Shown: positions 1-8,726, counted from the stretch's first letter. The stretch: 64,000 bases of DNA from Verrucomicrobium sp. GAS474 (GCF_900105685.1 NZ_LT629781.1:62001-126000); one strand, 5' to 3'. Notes: generated by a model from the letters alone, not told the origin. Numbers and translations: made by a program.

Positions 1-24
1 AAACCCGCAGACGAGAGAAATCCT

Positions 25-438
25 ATGGCAGAAACCACGCAGACCGTTATCGGCAAAACGATCACCATCAAAGGCGACATCCAGGGCGATGAGCCGCTGA
101 CGATCGAAGGCAAAGTCGAAGGCAAGATCCAGCTCGACAGCACGATCCACGTCAAGGAGAGCGGCGTCGTCAATGCCGACATTAGCTCCCGCAGCATCAC
201 CATCGAAGGCGCCGTCTCCGGCAACATCACCGCGACGGAGAAGGTCGAGATCCTTCCCGCCGGCATCATGGTGGGCGACATCAAGGCCCCCCGCGTGGTC
301 ATCAACGACGGCGCGCTCCTCAAGGGCCAGGTCGAGATGGAAGTCACCGACGAGAAGATCCGCGCCAAGCGCGAAACCCTCCCGAAGGCTCCCGTTCCCC
401 CCGCGGCTCCCCGGACCTTCTCGAGCATCGAGGAGTAG
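25..438 (+). CDS. Bactofilin family polymer-forming cytoskeletal protein
   Basis: Bactofilins self-assemble into filaments or patches that scaffold cell-shape and envelope processes. The 137-residue protein is about the usual family length. Its central part (about residues 10-105) is a regular run of short hydrophobic/Gly strands, such as TIEGKVEGKI, SITIEGAVSGNI and VEILPAGIMVGDI. These repeat every 17-20 residues, the signature of the bactofilin right-handed beta-helix. A charged, Pro-rich C-terminal tail (EKIRAKRETLPKAPVPP) follows, also typical. The start ATG has AGAGAAA 7-12 bases upstream, a usable if weak ribosome site. The gene stands alone and is followed by the hairpin cluster at 453-606. 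No peptidoglycan hydrolase or other bactofilin partner is next to it inside the window. Confidence 0.9.
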   Translation: MAETTQTVIGKTITIKGDIQGDEPLTIEGKVEGKIQLDSTIHVKESGVVNADISSRSITIEGAVSGNITATEKVEILPAGIMVGDIKAPRVVINDGALLKGQVEMEVTDEKIRAKRETLPKAPVPPAAPRTFSSIEE

Positions 439-452
439 TCCCAGCAGCAATC

Positions 453-606
453 GCATATTGCACTGAAACGCCATTGGCGTCGTGCAATATGCCGGGGAGT
501 TTTCCCTCCCCGGCCCTCACCGGGTTTGTCTCCGCCCGCCCTATCCGGCGGGCGGAACCGAAGGCCGTCCTCTCTCTCGGAGGACGGCCTTTCTCGTTTT
601 TTCTCT
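453..606 (+). other. Cluster of consecutive strong hairpins (possible structured RNA) in a 300-bp gene-free gap
   Basis: The gap between the bactofilin stop (438) and the next start (739) is densely structured. Hairpin 1 pairs GCATATTGCAC (453-463) perfectly with 482-492 and encloses an inner ACGCC/GGCGT stem. Hairpin 2 pairs CCGGGGAG (492-499) with 506-513. Hairpin 3 pairs CCGCCCGCC (532-540) with 547-555. The last is the terminator stem at 563-589. Four adjacent stems of 8-11 bp exceed what one terminator needs. They may form a structured 3' UTR or a small RNA. I recognise no known RNA family. From 607 to 738 the sequence is A/T-richer and probably holds the promoter of the next gene. Confidence 0.5.
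561..606 (+). terminator. Rho-independent terminator
   Basis: GGCCGTCCT (563-571) pairs with AGGACGGCC (581-589) around a 9-base loop. It is followed by TTTCTCGTTTTTTCTCTTTT. This most likely ends the bactofilin transcript or the structured RNA candidate. Confidence 0.8.
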
Positions 607-738
607 TTTGCCCGCTCGTGTTCGGCAAAATTTCGATGGAAGAGATCAGGTAAAAAGAGGAGCGGCTTTCATCCTGTTTTATTCTTTTTTTCCGTTGCAA
701 AAATCTGGCATCACAATAGCTTGTCTCCCATCAACGTT

Positions 739-1425
739 ATGAAGCTCTCTCCTCTCACCCACATTGCCTTGGCCCTTACCGCCGTCGCCCTCACCTCGTT
801 CGCTTCGTCCGCCCACGCCGGCACCGAAAGCCCGAAGGAAATCGCCATCGTCAAGACGGAGAAGCCGACCGACCGCGACTGGTCGATCGAAGTCGGCAGC
901 GGCGCCCAGTTCTCGAACATCCGCTCCTCGACCCTCGACAACTACACCATGGTCCCCGCCTTCGTGACCGCCTCCCTGAAGATCGACGACGTCTCCCTCG
1001 ACGAGCCCCTGGGCGGCATCCTCCGCGGCAACACCGAATTCGTCTTCCAGGGTTCCGGCTACGCGATCACCTCGGGCCGCGAGTCCCGCCTGATCGGCGC
1101 GAACTTCGGCCCCCGCTACAACTTCGTCCAGCCCGGCTGGAAGCTCGTTCCCTTCGTCGAAGGCCTCGTCGGCTTCTACTTCGCCGACTCGAACCAGCAG
1201 CACATCCCGACCGCCACCTCGCAGATCGAGCACGGCCTCGGCCAGGACTTCAACTTCACCTTCGGCGTCGCCAGCGGTGTCCGCTACGACATCAACGACG
1301 ACTGGTTCACCCGGCTGACGCTCGCCTACACCCACGTCTCCAACGCGGGCCTCTCCGAGCCCCAGAACAGCAACCGCGCCATCGACGCCTTCGGGCCCGA
1401 AGTCTCGGTCGGCCGCCGCTTCTGA
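739..1425 (+). CDS. Acyloxyacyl hydrolase (PagL-like lipid A deacylase family), outer-membrane beta-barrel
   Basis: PagL-type enzymes are eight-stranded outer-membrane barrels that remove an ester-linked acyl chain from lipid A. The 228-residue precursor starts with a clear signal peptide (MKLSPLTHIALALTAVALTS, cut near SAHA-G at about residue 28). I chose the ATG at 739 because it begins that signal; the frame is open further upstream but that part lacks protein character. Alternating amphipathic strands and a C-terminal Phe fit a barrel. The PagL signature is present as YTHVSNAGLSEP, giving the expected catalytic His199 and Ser201. The third PagL residue, a Glu 14 positions after the His, is not there; Arg occupies that position and an Asp follows three residues later. 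The family call is good, but activity is not assured. A strong terminator follows the gene. Confidence 0.75.
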   Translation: MKLSPLTHIALALTAVALTSFASSAHAGTESPKEIAIVKTEKPTDRDWSIEVGSGAQFSNIRSSTLDNYTMVPAFVTASLKIDDVSLDEPLGGILRGNTEFVFQGSGYAITSGRESRLIGANFGPRYNFVQPGWKLVPFVEGLVGFYFADSNQQHIPTATSQIEHGLGQDFNFTFGVASGVRYDINDDWFTRLTLAYTHVSNAGLSEPQNSNRAIDAFGPEVSVGRRF

Positions 1426-1455
1426 CGCCACCGATTCTCTCAAGGGGGGAATCTC

Positions 1456-1490
1456 AAAAACGCGACCTGAAAAGGTCGCGTTTTTTGTTG
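1456..1490 (+). terminator. Rho-independent terminator
   Basis: CGCGACCT (1461-1468), GAAA loop, AGGTCGCG (1473-1480), flanked by an A-run and six T's. The symmetrical A/T flanks mean it could work in both directions. Confidence 0.9.
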
Positions 1491-1558
1491 CCGCGGAAGA
1501 GCTTCCATCGCTCCCCGATCGCCTCACCGGGCTATTTACAAACCGGGACCGATCTTCC

Positions 1559-2353
1559 ATGATTCTCTCCCCTTTCTCTATGGCCATCCCCCTTTCCCCT
1601 GCCGTCCGCGTTTTCCCCGATGCCGATGCGTGCGCCGCCGCCGCGGCCCAGACCTTCCTCGAGCTCGCCCTCGCCGCCGTCGAGGCCCAGAAGCCGTTCC
1701 GCGTCGCCCTCTCGGGCGGCTCGACCCCGAAGCGCCTCTACACGATCCTCGCCTCCCGCCCCGAGTTCCGGGACGCCATGCCGTGGGGAAAGATCCACTT
1801 CTTCTTCAGCGACGAGCGCCACGTCCCGCCCGACCACGCCGACAGCAATTACAACACGGCGAAACAGGGCCTTTTCTCCCAGCTCCCGATCCCGGCGGCG
1901 AACATCCACCGGGTCCACGGGGAGTTGACCGACACCGCCGACGCGGCCAGCCGCTACCAGAACACGATCGCCGCCTCCTTCGGCGGGAGCGACGAGGCCG
2001 TCCCGGCCTTCGACCTCATCTTCCTCGGCATGGGCCCCGACGGCCACACCGCCTCCCTTTTCCCGGGGACGACGGGGCTGGAGGAAAAGAAGAAGTGGGT
2101 GATCGCGAATCACGTCCCCCAGTTGGCGACCGACCGGGTCACCTTCACCTATCCCCTGCTCAACGCCGCCGAAAAGGTCCTCCTCCTGGTGACGGGAGCC
2201 GACAAGGCCGAGCGGCTCGAGACGATCCTCGTCCCCGGCGCGCCGGAGGCCTTCCCCGTCCAGGCGGTGAAGCCGAAGGCGGGCGCGCTCGAATGGTACC
2301 TCGATGCGGCGGCGGCGGCGAAGCTCGCCCCGCCCGCGGAAAAGAGCGCCTAA
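1559..2353 (+). CDS. pgl: 6-phosphogluconolactonase
   Basis: Hydrolyses 6-phosphogluconolactone to 6-phosphogluconate in the oxidative pentose-phosphate pathway. The 264-residue protein has the family motifs: the N-terminal phosphate-binding SGGSTPKRLY (about residue 53), HFFFSDERHVPPDHADSNY (about residue 80) and GMGPDGHTASLFPG (about residue 160). Length matches DevB/Pgl enzymes. Translation may instead begin at the ATG at 1580 (MAIPLSPAVRV), which fits related N-termini better; neither start has a strong ribosome site. The gene is free-standing, since zwf and gnd are not nearby, and it converges on terC with a 15-bp gap. Confidence 0.93.
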   Translation: MILSPFSMAIPLSPAVRVFPDADACAAAAAQTFLELALAAVEAQKPFRVALSGGSTPKRLYTILASRPEFRDAMPWGKIHFFFSDERHVPPDHADSNYNTAKQGLFSQLPIPAANIHRVHGELTDTADAASRYQNTIAASFGGSDEAVPAFDLIFLGMGPDGHTASLFPGTTGLEEKKKWVIANHVPQLATDRVTFTYPLLNAAEKVLLLVTGADKAERLETILVPGAPEAFPVQAVKPKAGALEWYLDAAAAAKLAPPAEKSA

Positions 2354-2368
2354 AAAGGCGCCCCCAGC

Positions 2369-3190
2369 TTATCCCTTCCGGCCCTTGGCCACGGCCAGGC
2401 GCTTCCACGCCACGCGGGAGGCCTGGAAAAGGACGGCGATCGGCCAGGTCACGATCCCGCCGATGCGGTCGCCGATCTTGAGCGCCACGCTCCCCGCCTT
2501 CACCACGGGGCCGAGGAGGCGACGCGCCCGCGCCGAACTCCCCCAGAGGAGGGAGAGCGCCAGGATGCCGCCGATCCCGCCGAATTTGACCGCCTCGCCG
2601 ACATGGAGGTGGAAGACAACCTCGGCCAGCAGGAGAATGCCGACATAGCCGACGAGGAGGAAGGCGGCCGGAGTGAGGACGGGGAATTTCCTGATCAGGT
2701 CGATGCAGACGCCGGAGAGGAAGCGGAGCGCGAGGATCCCGATGAAGACGCCGGTGCAGACGACCCAGAGCTTCGGGCTCAGGGCGACGGCGGCGACGAC
2801 GTTGTCGAGGCTCAGGCTCAGGTCGATCAGCTGGATGGTGAAGAAGACGTTCCAGAAGCCGTGCTTCACCTTGGTCTCCTTCTCCTCCCCGCCGTGGTCG
2901 CCGCTGAGGTGGGAGCACATCAGCCAGACGAGGTAGAGCGCCCCGAAGGCCTTCACCCACGGGTTCGAGATGATCCACGAGGCGAGGGCGAGGGCGAGGC
3001 CCCGGAAGAGATAGGCGCCGATGATGCCGTACCGGAGCGCCCGCTGCCGCTGGGCCACGGGAAGGCGCGAGGCGAGGGAGGCGATGACGAGGGCGTTGTC
3101 GACCGAGAGGAGCCCCTCGATCAGCACCAGGGTCAGGATGACGGGGAAGGCATCGACAATCTCGATCCAGAGGGGGAACCAGGCAGGCAT
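2369..3190 (-). CDS. TerC family integral membrane protein
   Basis: TerC-family proteins are polytopic membrane proteins tied to tellurite resistance and, in better-studied members, to metal (Mn2+) export or metalation of secreted enzymes. The 273-residue protein has about seven to eight hydrophobic segments. It carries the two internally repeated TerC motifs, each with the conserved acidic pair: IEGLLSVDNALVIASLA (about residue 24) and LIDLSLSLDNVVAAVAL (about residue 122). A charged cytoplasmic loop (SGDHGGEEKETKVKHG) separates the halves. It starts 6 bp after the bioA stop, so the two are probably co-transcribed, although no functional link is obvious. The substrate cannot be read from the sequence. 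Confidence 0.88.
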   Translation of the reverse strand: MPAWFPLWIEIVDAFPVILTLVLIEGLLSVDNALVIASLASRLPVAQRQRALRYGIIGAYLFRGLALALASWIISNPWVKAFGALYLVWLMCSHLSGDHGGEEKETKVKHGFWNVFFTIQLIDLSLSLDNVVAAVALSPKLWVVCTGVFIGILALRFLSGVCIDLIRKFPVLTPAAFLLVGYVGILLLAEVVFHLHVGEAVKFGGIGGILALSLLWGSSARARRLLGPVVKAGSVALKIGDRIGGIVTWPIAVLFQASRVAWKRLAVAKGRKG

Positions 3191-3196
3191 GAACTC

Positions 3197-4600
3197 TTAT
3201 TTGGCGTCGTCGGTTTGGAAAAATTCTTCGGTCGCTTCCCGGAGGAGCGTCACCATGCGGACGATCTCTCTCGGGGAACTGCAGTAGGGCGGAAGCAGGA
3301 AGAGGGTGCCGCCGAGCCCCCGGGTGAGCAAGCCCTTCCGGCGCGCGATCTCCCCGATCCGGTGGGCGATCCGTTCCCCGGGCGCAAAGGGCTCCCGCGT
3401 CGCCCGGTTGCGGACCAGCTCGACGGCGAGGATCATCCCCTCCCGGCGGACGTCGCCCGTCTGGGGCAGGTCCCAGAACGCGGCGGAGGCCGATTCGAGG
3501 ACCGCCCCGTCGGCGGCGATCTTTTCGAGCGTCTTTTCCTCGTCGAAGATCGCCAGGTTCGCCAAAGCCGCCGCGCAGCCGAGGGGATTGCCGGTGTAGC
3601 TGTGGCCGTGGAAGAACGTCCGCTCGAACCCCGTCCGGCCGAAGGCCTCCCCCCGGAAGCCGTCGACGATCTCCTCCCGCACCAGCGTCGCCCCCATCGG
3701 GAGCATCCCGCCCGTCAGGCCCTTCGCCAGCGCGACGAGGTCGGGCCGGACCCACTCGGACTCGCAGGCGAGCATCGTCCCCGTGCGCCCGAAGCCGGTC
3801 AGCACCTCGTCGGCGATCAGCTTCGCCCCCGCCGCGCGGACGAGGGGGGCGACCTGCTCCAGGTAGCCGTGCGGGTGCATCGTCATCCCCGCCGCGCCCT
3901 GGACGAGGGGCTCGATCACGAAGGCCGCCGTCTCCGCTCCGACCTCGTCGAGCTTCCGTCCGACCGCCGCGATGCATTCGCGGCGGCACTTCGCGTAAAG
4001 CCGGGCGTCCTGCTTCTCCGGCTCGGCCCGGTTGAAGGGGCAGCGATAGCAGGCGGGGGAAGGGACCGTCTCCCGCGCGAAGAGGAGGGGCCCGAAGGTC
4101 TCGTGGAACGAGGCCGACTGGCCGAGGCTCATCGCCCCGACCGTGTCGCCATGGTAGCCGCCGCCGAGGCCGATGAACCGGGTCCGCTCCGGCGCGCCGT
4201 TCTGGCGGAAATACTGGAACGCGATCTTCAGCGCCGCCTCGATCGCCGTCGAGCCGTCGTCGCTATAGAAGACCCGTCCGTCCTCGAAATCGAAATGGCG
4301 GCAGAGCGCCGCGCCCAGCGCCGCCCCCGGGGCGTGGGCGAGGCCGAGGTAGGAGGCGTGGGCCAGCTTCGCCGCCTGGGCCTGGACGGCGGCGACGAGC
4401 TTCGGATGGCTGTGCCCGTGAAGGTTCGTCCAGATGGAGGAATTGCCGTCGAGGTATTCGGTCCCCGCCTCGTCGATCAGGACCGCCCCCCTCCCCTCGG
4501 CGATGACGACAGGATGGAATCCTTCCGCCTCCCATTCGTCCAACGGGGTAAAGGGATGCCAGACATGACGGCGATCTTGGGAGGCGGCATCCAGATCCAT
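3197..4600 (-). CDS. bioA: Adenosylmethionine-8-amino-7-oxononanoate aminotransferase
   Basis: PLP-dependent class III aminotransferase of biotin synthesis. It transfers the SAM amino group to KAPA to give DAPA. The 467-residue protein opens with the BioA-specific VWHPFTPLDEW and SSIWTNLHGHSHP. The PLP Asp sits in LIADEVLTGFGRTG and the Schiff-base lysine is K293 in LVALAKGLTGGMLPMG. The segment at residues 184-209 carries four cysteines (SPACYRCPFN, then KCRREC); a Cys-containing YRCP segment is known from one BioA subgroup and might bind metal. No other bio gene is in the window. It lies divergently from dinB across 69 bp, and terC follows 6 bp downstream. Confidence 0.92.
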   Translation of the reverse strand: MDLDAASQDRRHVWHPFTPLDEWEAEGFHPVVIAEGRGAVLIDEAGTEYLDGNSSIWTNLHGHSHPKLVAAVQAQAAKLAHASYLGLAHAPGAALGAALCRHFDFEDGRVFYSDDGSTAIEAALKIAFQYFRQNGAPERTRFIGLGGGYHGDTVGAMSLGQSASFHETFGPLLFARETVPSPACYRCPFNRAEPEKQDARLYAKCRRECIAAVGRKLDEVGAETAAFVIEPLVQGAAGMTMHPHGYLEQVAPLVRAAGAKLIADEVLTGFGRTGTMLACESEWVRPDLVALAKGLTGGMLPMGATLVREEIVDGFRGEAFGRTGFERTFFHGHSYTGNPLGCAAALANLAIFDEEKTLEKIAADGAVLESASAAFWDLPQTGDVRREGMILAVELVRNRATREPFAPGERIAHRIGEIARRKGLLTRGLGGTLFLLPPYCSSPREIVRMVTLLREATEEFFQTDDAK

Positions 4601-4669
4601 TTCAGAGTTTTATCCCGATGTATAACTTTTTCAAGCTGCACCCGCCCCGGCTTGGGTTAAAATAACGGA

Positions 4670-5791
4670 ATGCCCCGGGTCATCTTCCACCTCGACATGG
4701 ATGCGTTCTACGCCTCCGTGGAGCAGCGGGACCACCCAGAACTGCGCGGCAAGCCGGTGATCGTCGGCGCGCCGCCCGACCGCCGGGGCGTCGTCTGCGC
4801 CGCCAGCTACGAGGCCCGCCCCTTCGGCGTCCGTTCGGCGATGCCCTCCCGGACGGCGGCCCGGCTCTGTCCCGAGGGGATCTTCGTCCGCCCCCGGATG
4901 GAGGCCTACCGGGACGAATCGCACCGGATCATGGAGATCCTCGCCTCGGTCGACGAGGTCGCCATCGTCGAGCAGGTCTCGGTCGACGAGGCCTACCTCG
5001 ATCTCTCCCCCCGCTTCGAGGGGAGCGGGATGGGCCACGACGAGGCCCTCGCCGCCGCCCTCCCCATCGCCCGGAAGATGAAGGAACGGATCCGGGAGGA
5101 ACGGGGCCTCGCCGCCACCATCGGCGTCGGCGGGAACAAGCTGATCGCGAAGATCGCGAGCGATTCGGGCAAGCCCGACGGCCTCCTCCTCGTCCCGGAA
5201 AGGGAAAAGGCGGCCTTCCTCCGCCCCCTGAAAGCCGGCGTCCTCCACGGCGTCGGGCGGGCGACCGCCGAGGTCCTCGAGTCGAGCGGCCTCCGCACCG
5301 TCGGCGACATCCAGGATTACGTCACCGAGGCCCCGGGCGACCTCCGCGCTCTCGTCGGCTCCTATGCGGCGACCCTTGCCGCCTACGCCTTCGGCGAGGA
5401 CGACCGGCCCCTCGACCGCGAGACGCTCATGCGGAGCATCGGGAGCGAGACCACCTTCGAGCGCGACAGCGACGACCGTCCCCTCCTCCGCCGCACCCTC
5501 CGGGAACAGGCCGAGGAAATCGCCGGATCGCTGGCGAACGAGGCGATGGCGGCAAAGACCGTCCAAGTGAAGATCCGCTATGGCGACTTCACCACCCTGA
5601 CCCGCCAGCTGAGCCTCCCCGATCCGATTGCCGAGGCGGGGGAACTCTACCGCATCGCCTGCCTCATCCTCGCGAAACACCGGCTGGTGAACCGGCCCCT
5701 GCGGCTGCTGGGACTCGCCGTCTCGGGGCTGGTGCCGCCGTCGACGCAGGCCGTCTTCCCCTTCATGCAGCGGGAGAAACCGGCGTCGTGA
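4670..5791 (+). CDS. dinB: DNA polymerase IV (Y-family translesion polymerase)
   Basis: Error-prone polymerase that copies past DNA lesions. The 373-residue length is typical. Motifs: VIFHLDMDAFYASVEQRD at the N-terminus with metal-binding Asp9, the steric-gate region, and the catalytic VSVDEAYLDLS with Asp106 and Glu107. The helix-hairpin-helix region VLHGVGRATAEVLESSGL comes next (about residue 188), and the little-finger domain follows from about residue 250. There is no C-terminal beta-clamp motif of the usual QLxLF form, though VFPFMQREKP near the end is hydrophobic. The 3' end overlaps the convergent pseudouridine synthase by 29 bp. I saw no clear LexA box in the 69-bp upstream gap. Confidence 0.93.
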   Translation: MPRVIFHLDMDAFYASVEQRDHPELRGKPVIVGAPPDRRGVVCAASYEARPFGVRSAMPSRTAARLCPEGIFVRPRMEAYRDESHRIMEILASVDEVAIVEQVSVDEAYLDLSPRFEGSGMGHDEALAAALPIARKMKERIREERGLAATIGVGGNKLIAKIASDSGKPDGLLLVPEREKAAFLRPLKAGVLHGVGRATAEVLESSGLRTVGDIQDYVTEAPGDLRALVGSYAATLAAYAFGEDDRPLDRETLMRSIGSETTFERDSDDRPLLRRTLREQAEEIAGSLANEAMAAKTVQVKIRYGDFTTLTRQLSLPDPIAEAGELYRIACLILAKHRLVNRPLRLLGLAVSGLVPPSTQAVFPFMQREKPAS

Positions 5792-6548
5792 TCCGCGCCG
5801 CGATGAACGCGCGGAGATCGGCGGGGAGCGGGGCCTTCACCTCGTAATCCCGCGCCCCCCAGCGGAACCGGAGGCGGCAGGCATGGAGCGCGTGGCGCGG
5901 GAGGAGGAGCGCCCGTTCCAGCTCGGGCGTCCAGCCGGTATCGATGAAGGTGAGGAAATGCTGCGCGTCGGGCCCGTAGATCTTGTCCCCGACGACCGGC
6001 AGGGAGACCAGGGAGAGATGGACCCGGATCTGGTGGAGACGTCCCGTCTTCGGCTGGATGCGGAGATGAGAGAAACCGCCTCCGGAGGCGACCCGCCAGA
6101 CCTTCGTGTGGGCCGCCGCACCCTCGGGCTCAAGGACGACGCCCTGCTTGATCTTCACCGGGTTCGCCTCGGAGATGCCGACGAAGCCGAGGCGGGCATC
6201 GATCTCGACGTAGTCCATCCCCATCGCGCCCCAGCAGACCGCCTCGTATTCCTTCTCGATCTGGCGGCCTTCCATGAGGCGGCTGATCGCGTTGACCGTC
6301 GCCGGATGCTTCGCCACCAGGATGACCCCGCTCGTCTCCCGGTCGAGGCGATGGAGGAGGGTCAGGTAGGCGTCGGGCCGGATCGCCCGGAGCCAGGTGA
6401 TGAGGGAGGGCTGGCCGTCGAGGCGGGTCGGATGGGAGAGGAGGTTCGCCGGCTTGTCGACGACGAGGAAGTCGTCGTTCTCGTCGAGGATCGCCGGGGT
6501 GGGGCAATCCTCGGGAAGCAGAAGGCCGGGCGTGATCGGAATACTCAC
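5763..6548 (-). CDS. RluA family RNA pseudouridine synthase
   Basis: Isomerises uridine to pseudouridine in rRNA or tRNA. The 261-residue protein has the RluA catalytic motif LLHRLDRETSGVILVAK with the nucleophile Asp69. It is preceded by FLVVDKPANLLSHPTR and followed by the conserved KTGRLHQIRVHL segment near residue 165. There is no N-terminal S4 domain, so it resembles the short RluA/TruC-like members; the target site cannot be decided from sequence. The last 29 bp overlap the end of dinB on the other strand, so the two transcripts are antisense at their 3' ends. Confidence 0.9.
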   Translation of the reverse strand: MSIPITPGLLLPEDCPTPAILDENDDFLVVDKPANLLSHPTRLDGQPSLITWLRAIRPDAYLTLLHRLDRETSGVILVAKHPATVNAISRLMEGRQIEKEYEAVCWGAMGMDYVEIDARLGFVGISEANPVKIKQGVVLEPEGAAAHTKVWRVASGGGFSHLRIQPKTGRLHQIRVHLSLVSLPVVGDKIYGPDAQHFLTFIDTGWTPELERALLLPRHALHACRLRFRWGARDYEVKAPLPADLRAFIAARITTPVSPAA

Positions 6549-6612
6549 CCGCCAACGGTAGGGCGAATCCCCGCCTAGGGCAAGGACCGCCCCGAGCCGA
6601 GGACGAAGGCCC

Positions 6613-6822
6613 TCAGCGCAGCCAGAGTTTCCTCGAGAAAAGGCTCGGGGGCTCGGCTTCCCACGCCATGTCGGCCCGGAGCGGCTCGTCGTTCAGCTCG
6701 ATCCACTCCTCCATCCCCGACATCCACCAGGGCTGCGCGATTTCGGCGCTCGCGGCGGGCTGGCCTTGCGGCGGGCAGGGCGTTTCTTTCGCGTTCAGTT
6801 CGAATCCGTCGTTGAAGTTCAT
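6613..6822 (-). CDS. Small hypothetical protein (69 aa)
   Basis: I do not recognise this protein. It is acidic and Trp-rich (QPWWMSGMEEWIEL near the middle, AWEAEPPSLFSRKLWLR at the end) with no signal peptide or membrane segment. I accept it as a gene because the ATG at 6822 is preceded by CCGGAGAAACACG, a good ribosome site with 8-base spacing. The composition is also protein-like and unlike the other frames. A second frame starting at 6910 (MTILITKKAQATPSLES) overlaps it and could be an upstream small peptide or the alternative reading. Both lie downstream of the element at 6961-7002, which is shared with the chemoreceptor gene, so the two genes may be co-regulated. Confidence 0.5.
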   Translation of the reverse strand: MNFNDGFELNAKETPCPPQGQPAASAEIAQPWWMSGMEEWIELNDEPLRADMAWEAEPPSLFSRKLWLR

Positions 6823-6960
6823 CGTGTTTCTCCGGGTTGGCGTCGGCGTGGGTTTCGGTGCTTTCGAGGCTTGGGGTGGCTTGTGCTTTCTTCGTGATCA
6901 AAATCGTCATGGGGCGCTCTTCCATCGATCCCTCGATCCTACCGCCCCGCCGCCCGCCGC

Positions 6961-7002
6961 CTATCGGCGGTCGGGACATTCGGGTGTGGGATAAAGGATG
7001 AC
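6961..7002 (-). promoter_or_regulatory. Upstream element shared with the chemoreceptor gene (copy 1)
   Basis: The 42 bases match 8836-8877 at 33 positions in the same orientation. Both begin with CTATCGG on the plus strand and continue CATTCG and GTGGGA in register. Each lies 110-140 bp upstream of a minus-strand start (6822 and 8726). Near CTATCGG both can form a GC hairpin (here CCGCCG/CGGCGG). It could be a shared activator site, promoter or leader structure. Confidence 0.4.
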
Positions 7003-7043
7003 ATTCGGTTTTACGTTATTTTCCGGGAGGCGTGGGACGCGTC

Positions 7044-8726
7044 CTAGTGAGCCGCCACCTTCATCGGGCTCACGCGCCGGGCGCCGATCAGGGCGGCCGT
7101 CCCGCGCTGGCTCGCAGCGAGGGAGCGGTTCGACGGACGGAGGGCGGCGAAGCGCCGCTTGTCGGTGCCGGGGGCGATGGCGACCTCGACTTTCCGCCGG
7201 TTGCGGTCGTTCCAGCCGATGAGGAGGAGGAGGCCTCCGATCGCCTTGCGGAGCTCGCCGGTCTGGTTGCTCAGCTCGGCGGCGACGGCGGCGGCCTCTT
7301 CGGCCCCGGCGGCGGTGGTCTGGGTGATGCCGTCGATGTGGCTCATCGCCGTCGTCACCTGCTGGAGACCCTGCTTCTGCTCGGAGGAGGCGACGGTGAT
7401 CGAGGAGACGAGGCCGTCGACATCGCGCACCAGCTCGACGATCCGGCCCAGGCTCTCGCCGACCGACTCCGAGGTCCGGGAGGCGGAGGCGATGCCGTCC
7501 TGCACCCGCTGGTTCACCTCGATGGTCCGGTTCCCCTGGCCGAGGGAGATCTCGATGATCCGGGCCGTCTCCTTGGCGGCGTCGGCGCTCCGCTGGGCGA
7601 GGGAGCGGACTTCCTCGGCGACGACGGCGAATCCGGCCCCGGCTTCCCCGGCGCGGGCGGCCTCGACGGCGGCGTTCAGGGCGAGGATGTTCGTCTGGAA
7701 CGCGATCTCGTCGATGGTTTTGATGATCTTCGAGACCTCGTCGCCCGACTTGCGGATGCCGTCGAGGGCCTCGAGCATCTCATGGCTCGAACTCTCGACC
7801 GTGGCCATCGCCTCCCGCATTTCGCGGGTCCGGACGAGGCCGACCTCGGCGGCGTCGCGGGTCTTCGTCGAGGTTTCCTTGGCCTGGCCCGCTCCGTCGA
7901 CATTGCGCGAAGTCATGCTGGAGATCTCCTCCAGGCTGGCCGAGGTTTCCTCGAGGCTGGCCGCCTGGCGGCTCGCGCCGTCGGCGAGGTTCTGGCTGTT
8001 CCCGGCAACCTCGCTGGCCACATTGGAGAGGCAATCGGAGCTGATCTCCAGCACGTCGCCGATCTGCCGCAGGGAGCGGGTGACGCCCTGGACGATGATG
8101 ACGGCCGTCCCGATCGCCGCCCCCATCGCGAGCCCGAGGCAGACGAGCGTCACGACGAGCGTCCGCTCCGAGATGGCGATGCAGGCGCTGGTGTCCTGCT
8201 TCGTGACGGTCTTATTGAAGGCGATTTCCTCCTGCAGGCTCGAATAAAGACGATTGAAGGCCTGGGTCAGCGTCCCGCCGCGGAGCATCAGCTGGATTTC
8301 CTTGAATTCGCCCTTTTGGGCGAGGTCCAGGGCGACATCGAGCTGCCCCTCATAGGTTTGCCAGGCGAGGTCGCTCGTCTTGGCAAGCGGCTCCTCCGCC
8401 TCGCCGGAAACGACGAAATCCTTCCGGTAGCGGGCCCAAGCCGTCTCGGCGGTGGCCCGCGCGTCGGCCAGCTTCGCGGCCAGCTCGGGGACCTCGGCCG
8501 TGTTGTCGGCGATCGCCATGCGGAAGAGCGCGCGGTGGGCCGAAACGGTGTCGGAGCGGAACTCCATGAGGAGATCGACCCTCGGAATCGCCTCCTGCAC
8601 GACCACCTTCAGGTTCTTGCGGATGTCGAGGACGCCCTGGCCGATGAGGGTGCCCATGACCGCGATGATCGCGATGAGAATGCCGAAGCCGACGATGATG
8701 CGACGGCCGATAGTCCAGTTTTTCAT
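7044..8726 (-). CDS. Methyl-accepting chemotaxis protein
   Basis: Transmembrane chemoreceptor that signals through CheW/CheA. The 560-residue protein has an N-terminal membrane anchor ([20 protein letters not shown]), a periplasmic four-helix ligand domain of about 150 residues, and a second membrane segment around residue 185 ([19 protein letters not shown]). A HAMP-like/coiled region and the cytoplasmic signalling hairpin follow. The highly conserved tip reads [20 protein letters not shown] and continues [24 protein letters not shown]. No C-terminal CheR-binding pentapeptide is present; the end is basic ([13 protein letters not shown]). No cheA, cheB or cheR is in the window, and the only other chemotaxis gene is the CheW at 15676-16317. 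Ligand unknown. Confidence 0.92.
   Translation of the reverse strand: MKNWTIGRRIIVGFGILIAIIAVMGTLIGQGVLDIRKNLKVVVQEAIPRVDLLMEFRSDTVSAHRALFRMAIADNTAEVPELAAKLADARATAETAWARYRKDFVVSGEAEEPLAKTSDLAWQTYEGQLDVALDLAQKGEFKEIQLMLRGGTLTQAFNRLYSSLQEEIAFNKTVTKQDTSACIAISERTLVVTLVCLGLAMGAAIGTAVIIVQGVTRSLRQIGDVLEISSDCLSNVASEVAGNSQNLADGASRQAASLEETSASLEEISSMTSRNVDGAGQAKETSTKTRDAAEVGLVRTREMREAMATVESSSHEMLEALDGIRKSGDEVSKIIKTIDEIAFQTNILALNAAVEAARAGEAGAGFAVVAEEVRSLAQRSADAAKETARIIEISLGQGNRTIEVNQRVQDGIASASRTSESVGESLGRIVELVRDVDGLVSSITVASSEQKQGLQQVTTAMSHIDGITQTTAAGAEEAAAVAAELSNQTGELRKAIGGLLLLIGWNDRNRRKVEVAIAPGTDKRRFAALRPSNRSLAASQRGTAALIGARRVSPMKVAAH

Noticed and set aside
4631-5680. Long minus-strand frame opposite dinB
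   Set aside because: It is a high-GC shadow frame; dinB has all polymerase motifs in the plus frame.
6961-7002. Sigma-28 (flagellar) promoter
   Set aside because: The minus-strand CCGATAG resembles the -10 of such promoters, but no matching -35 sequence is at the right distance in either copy.
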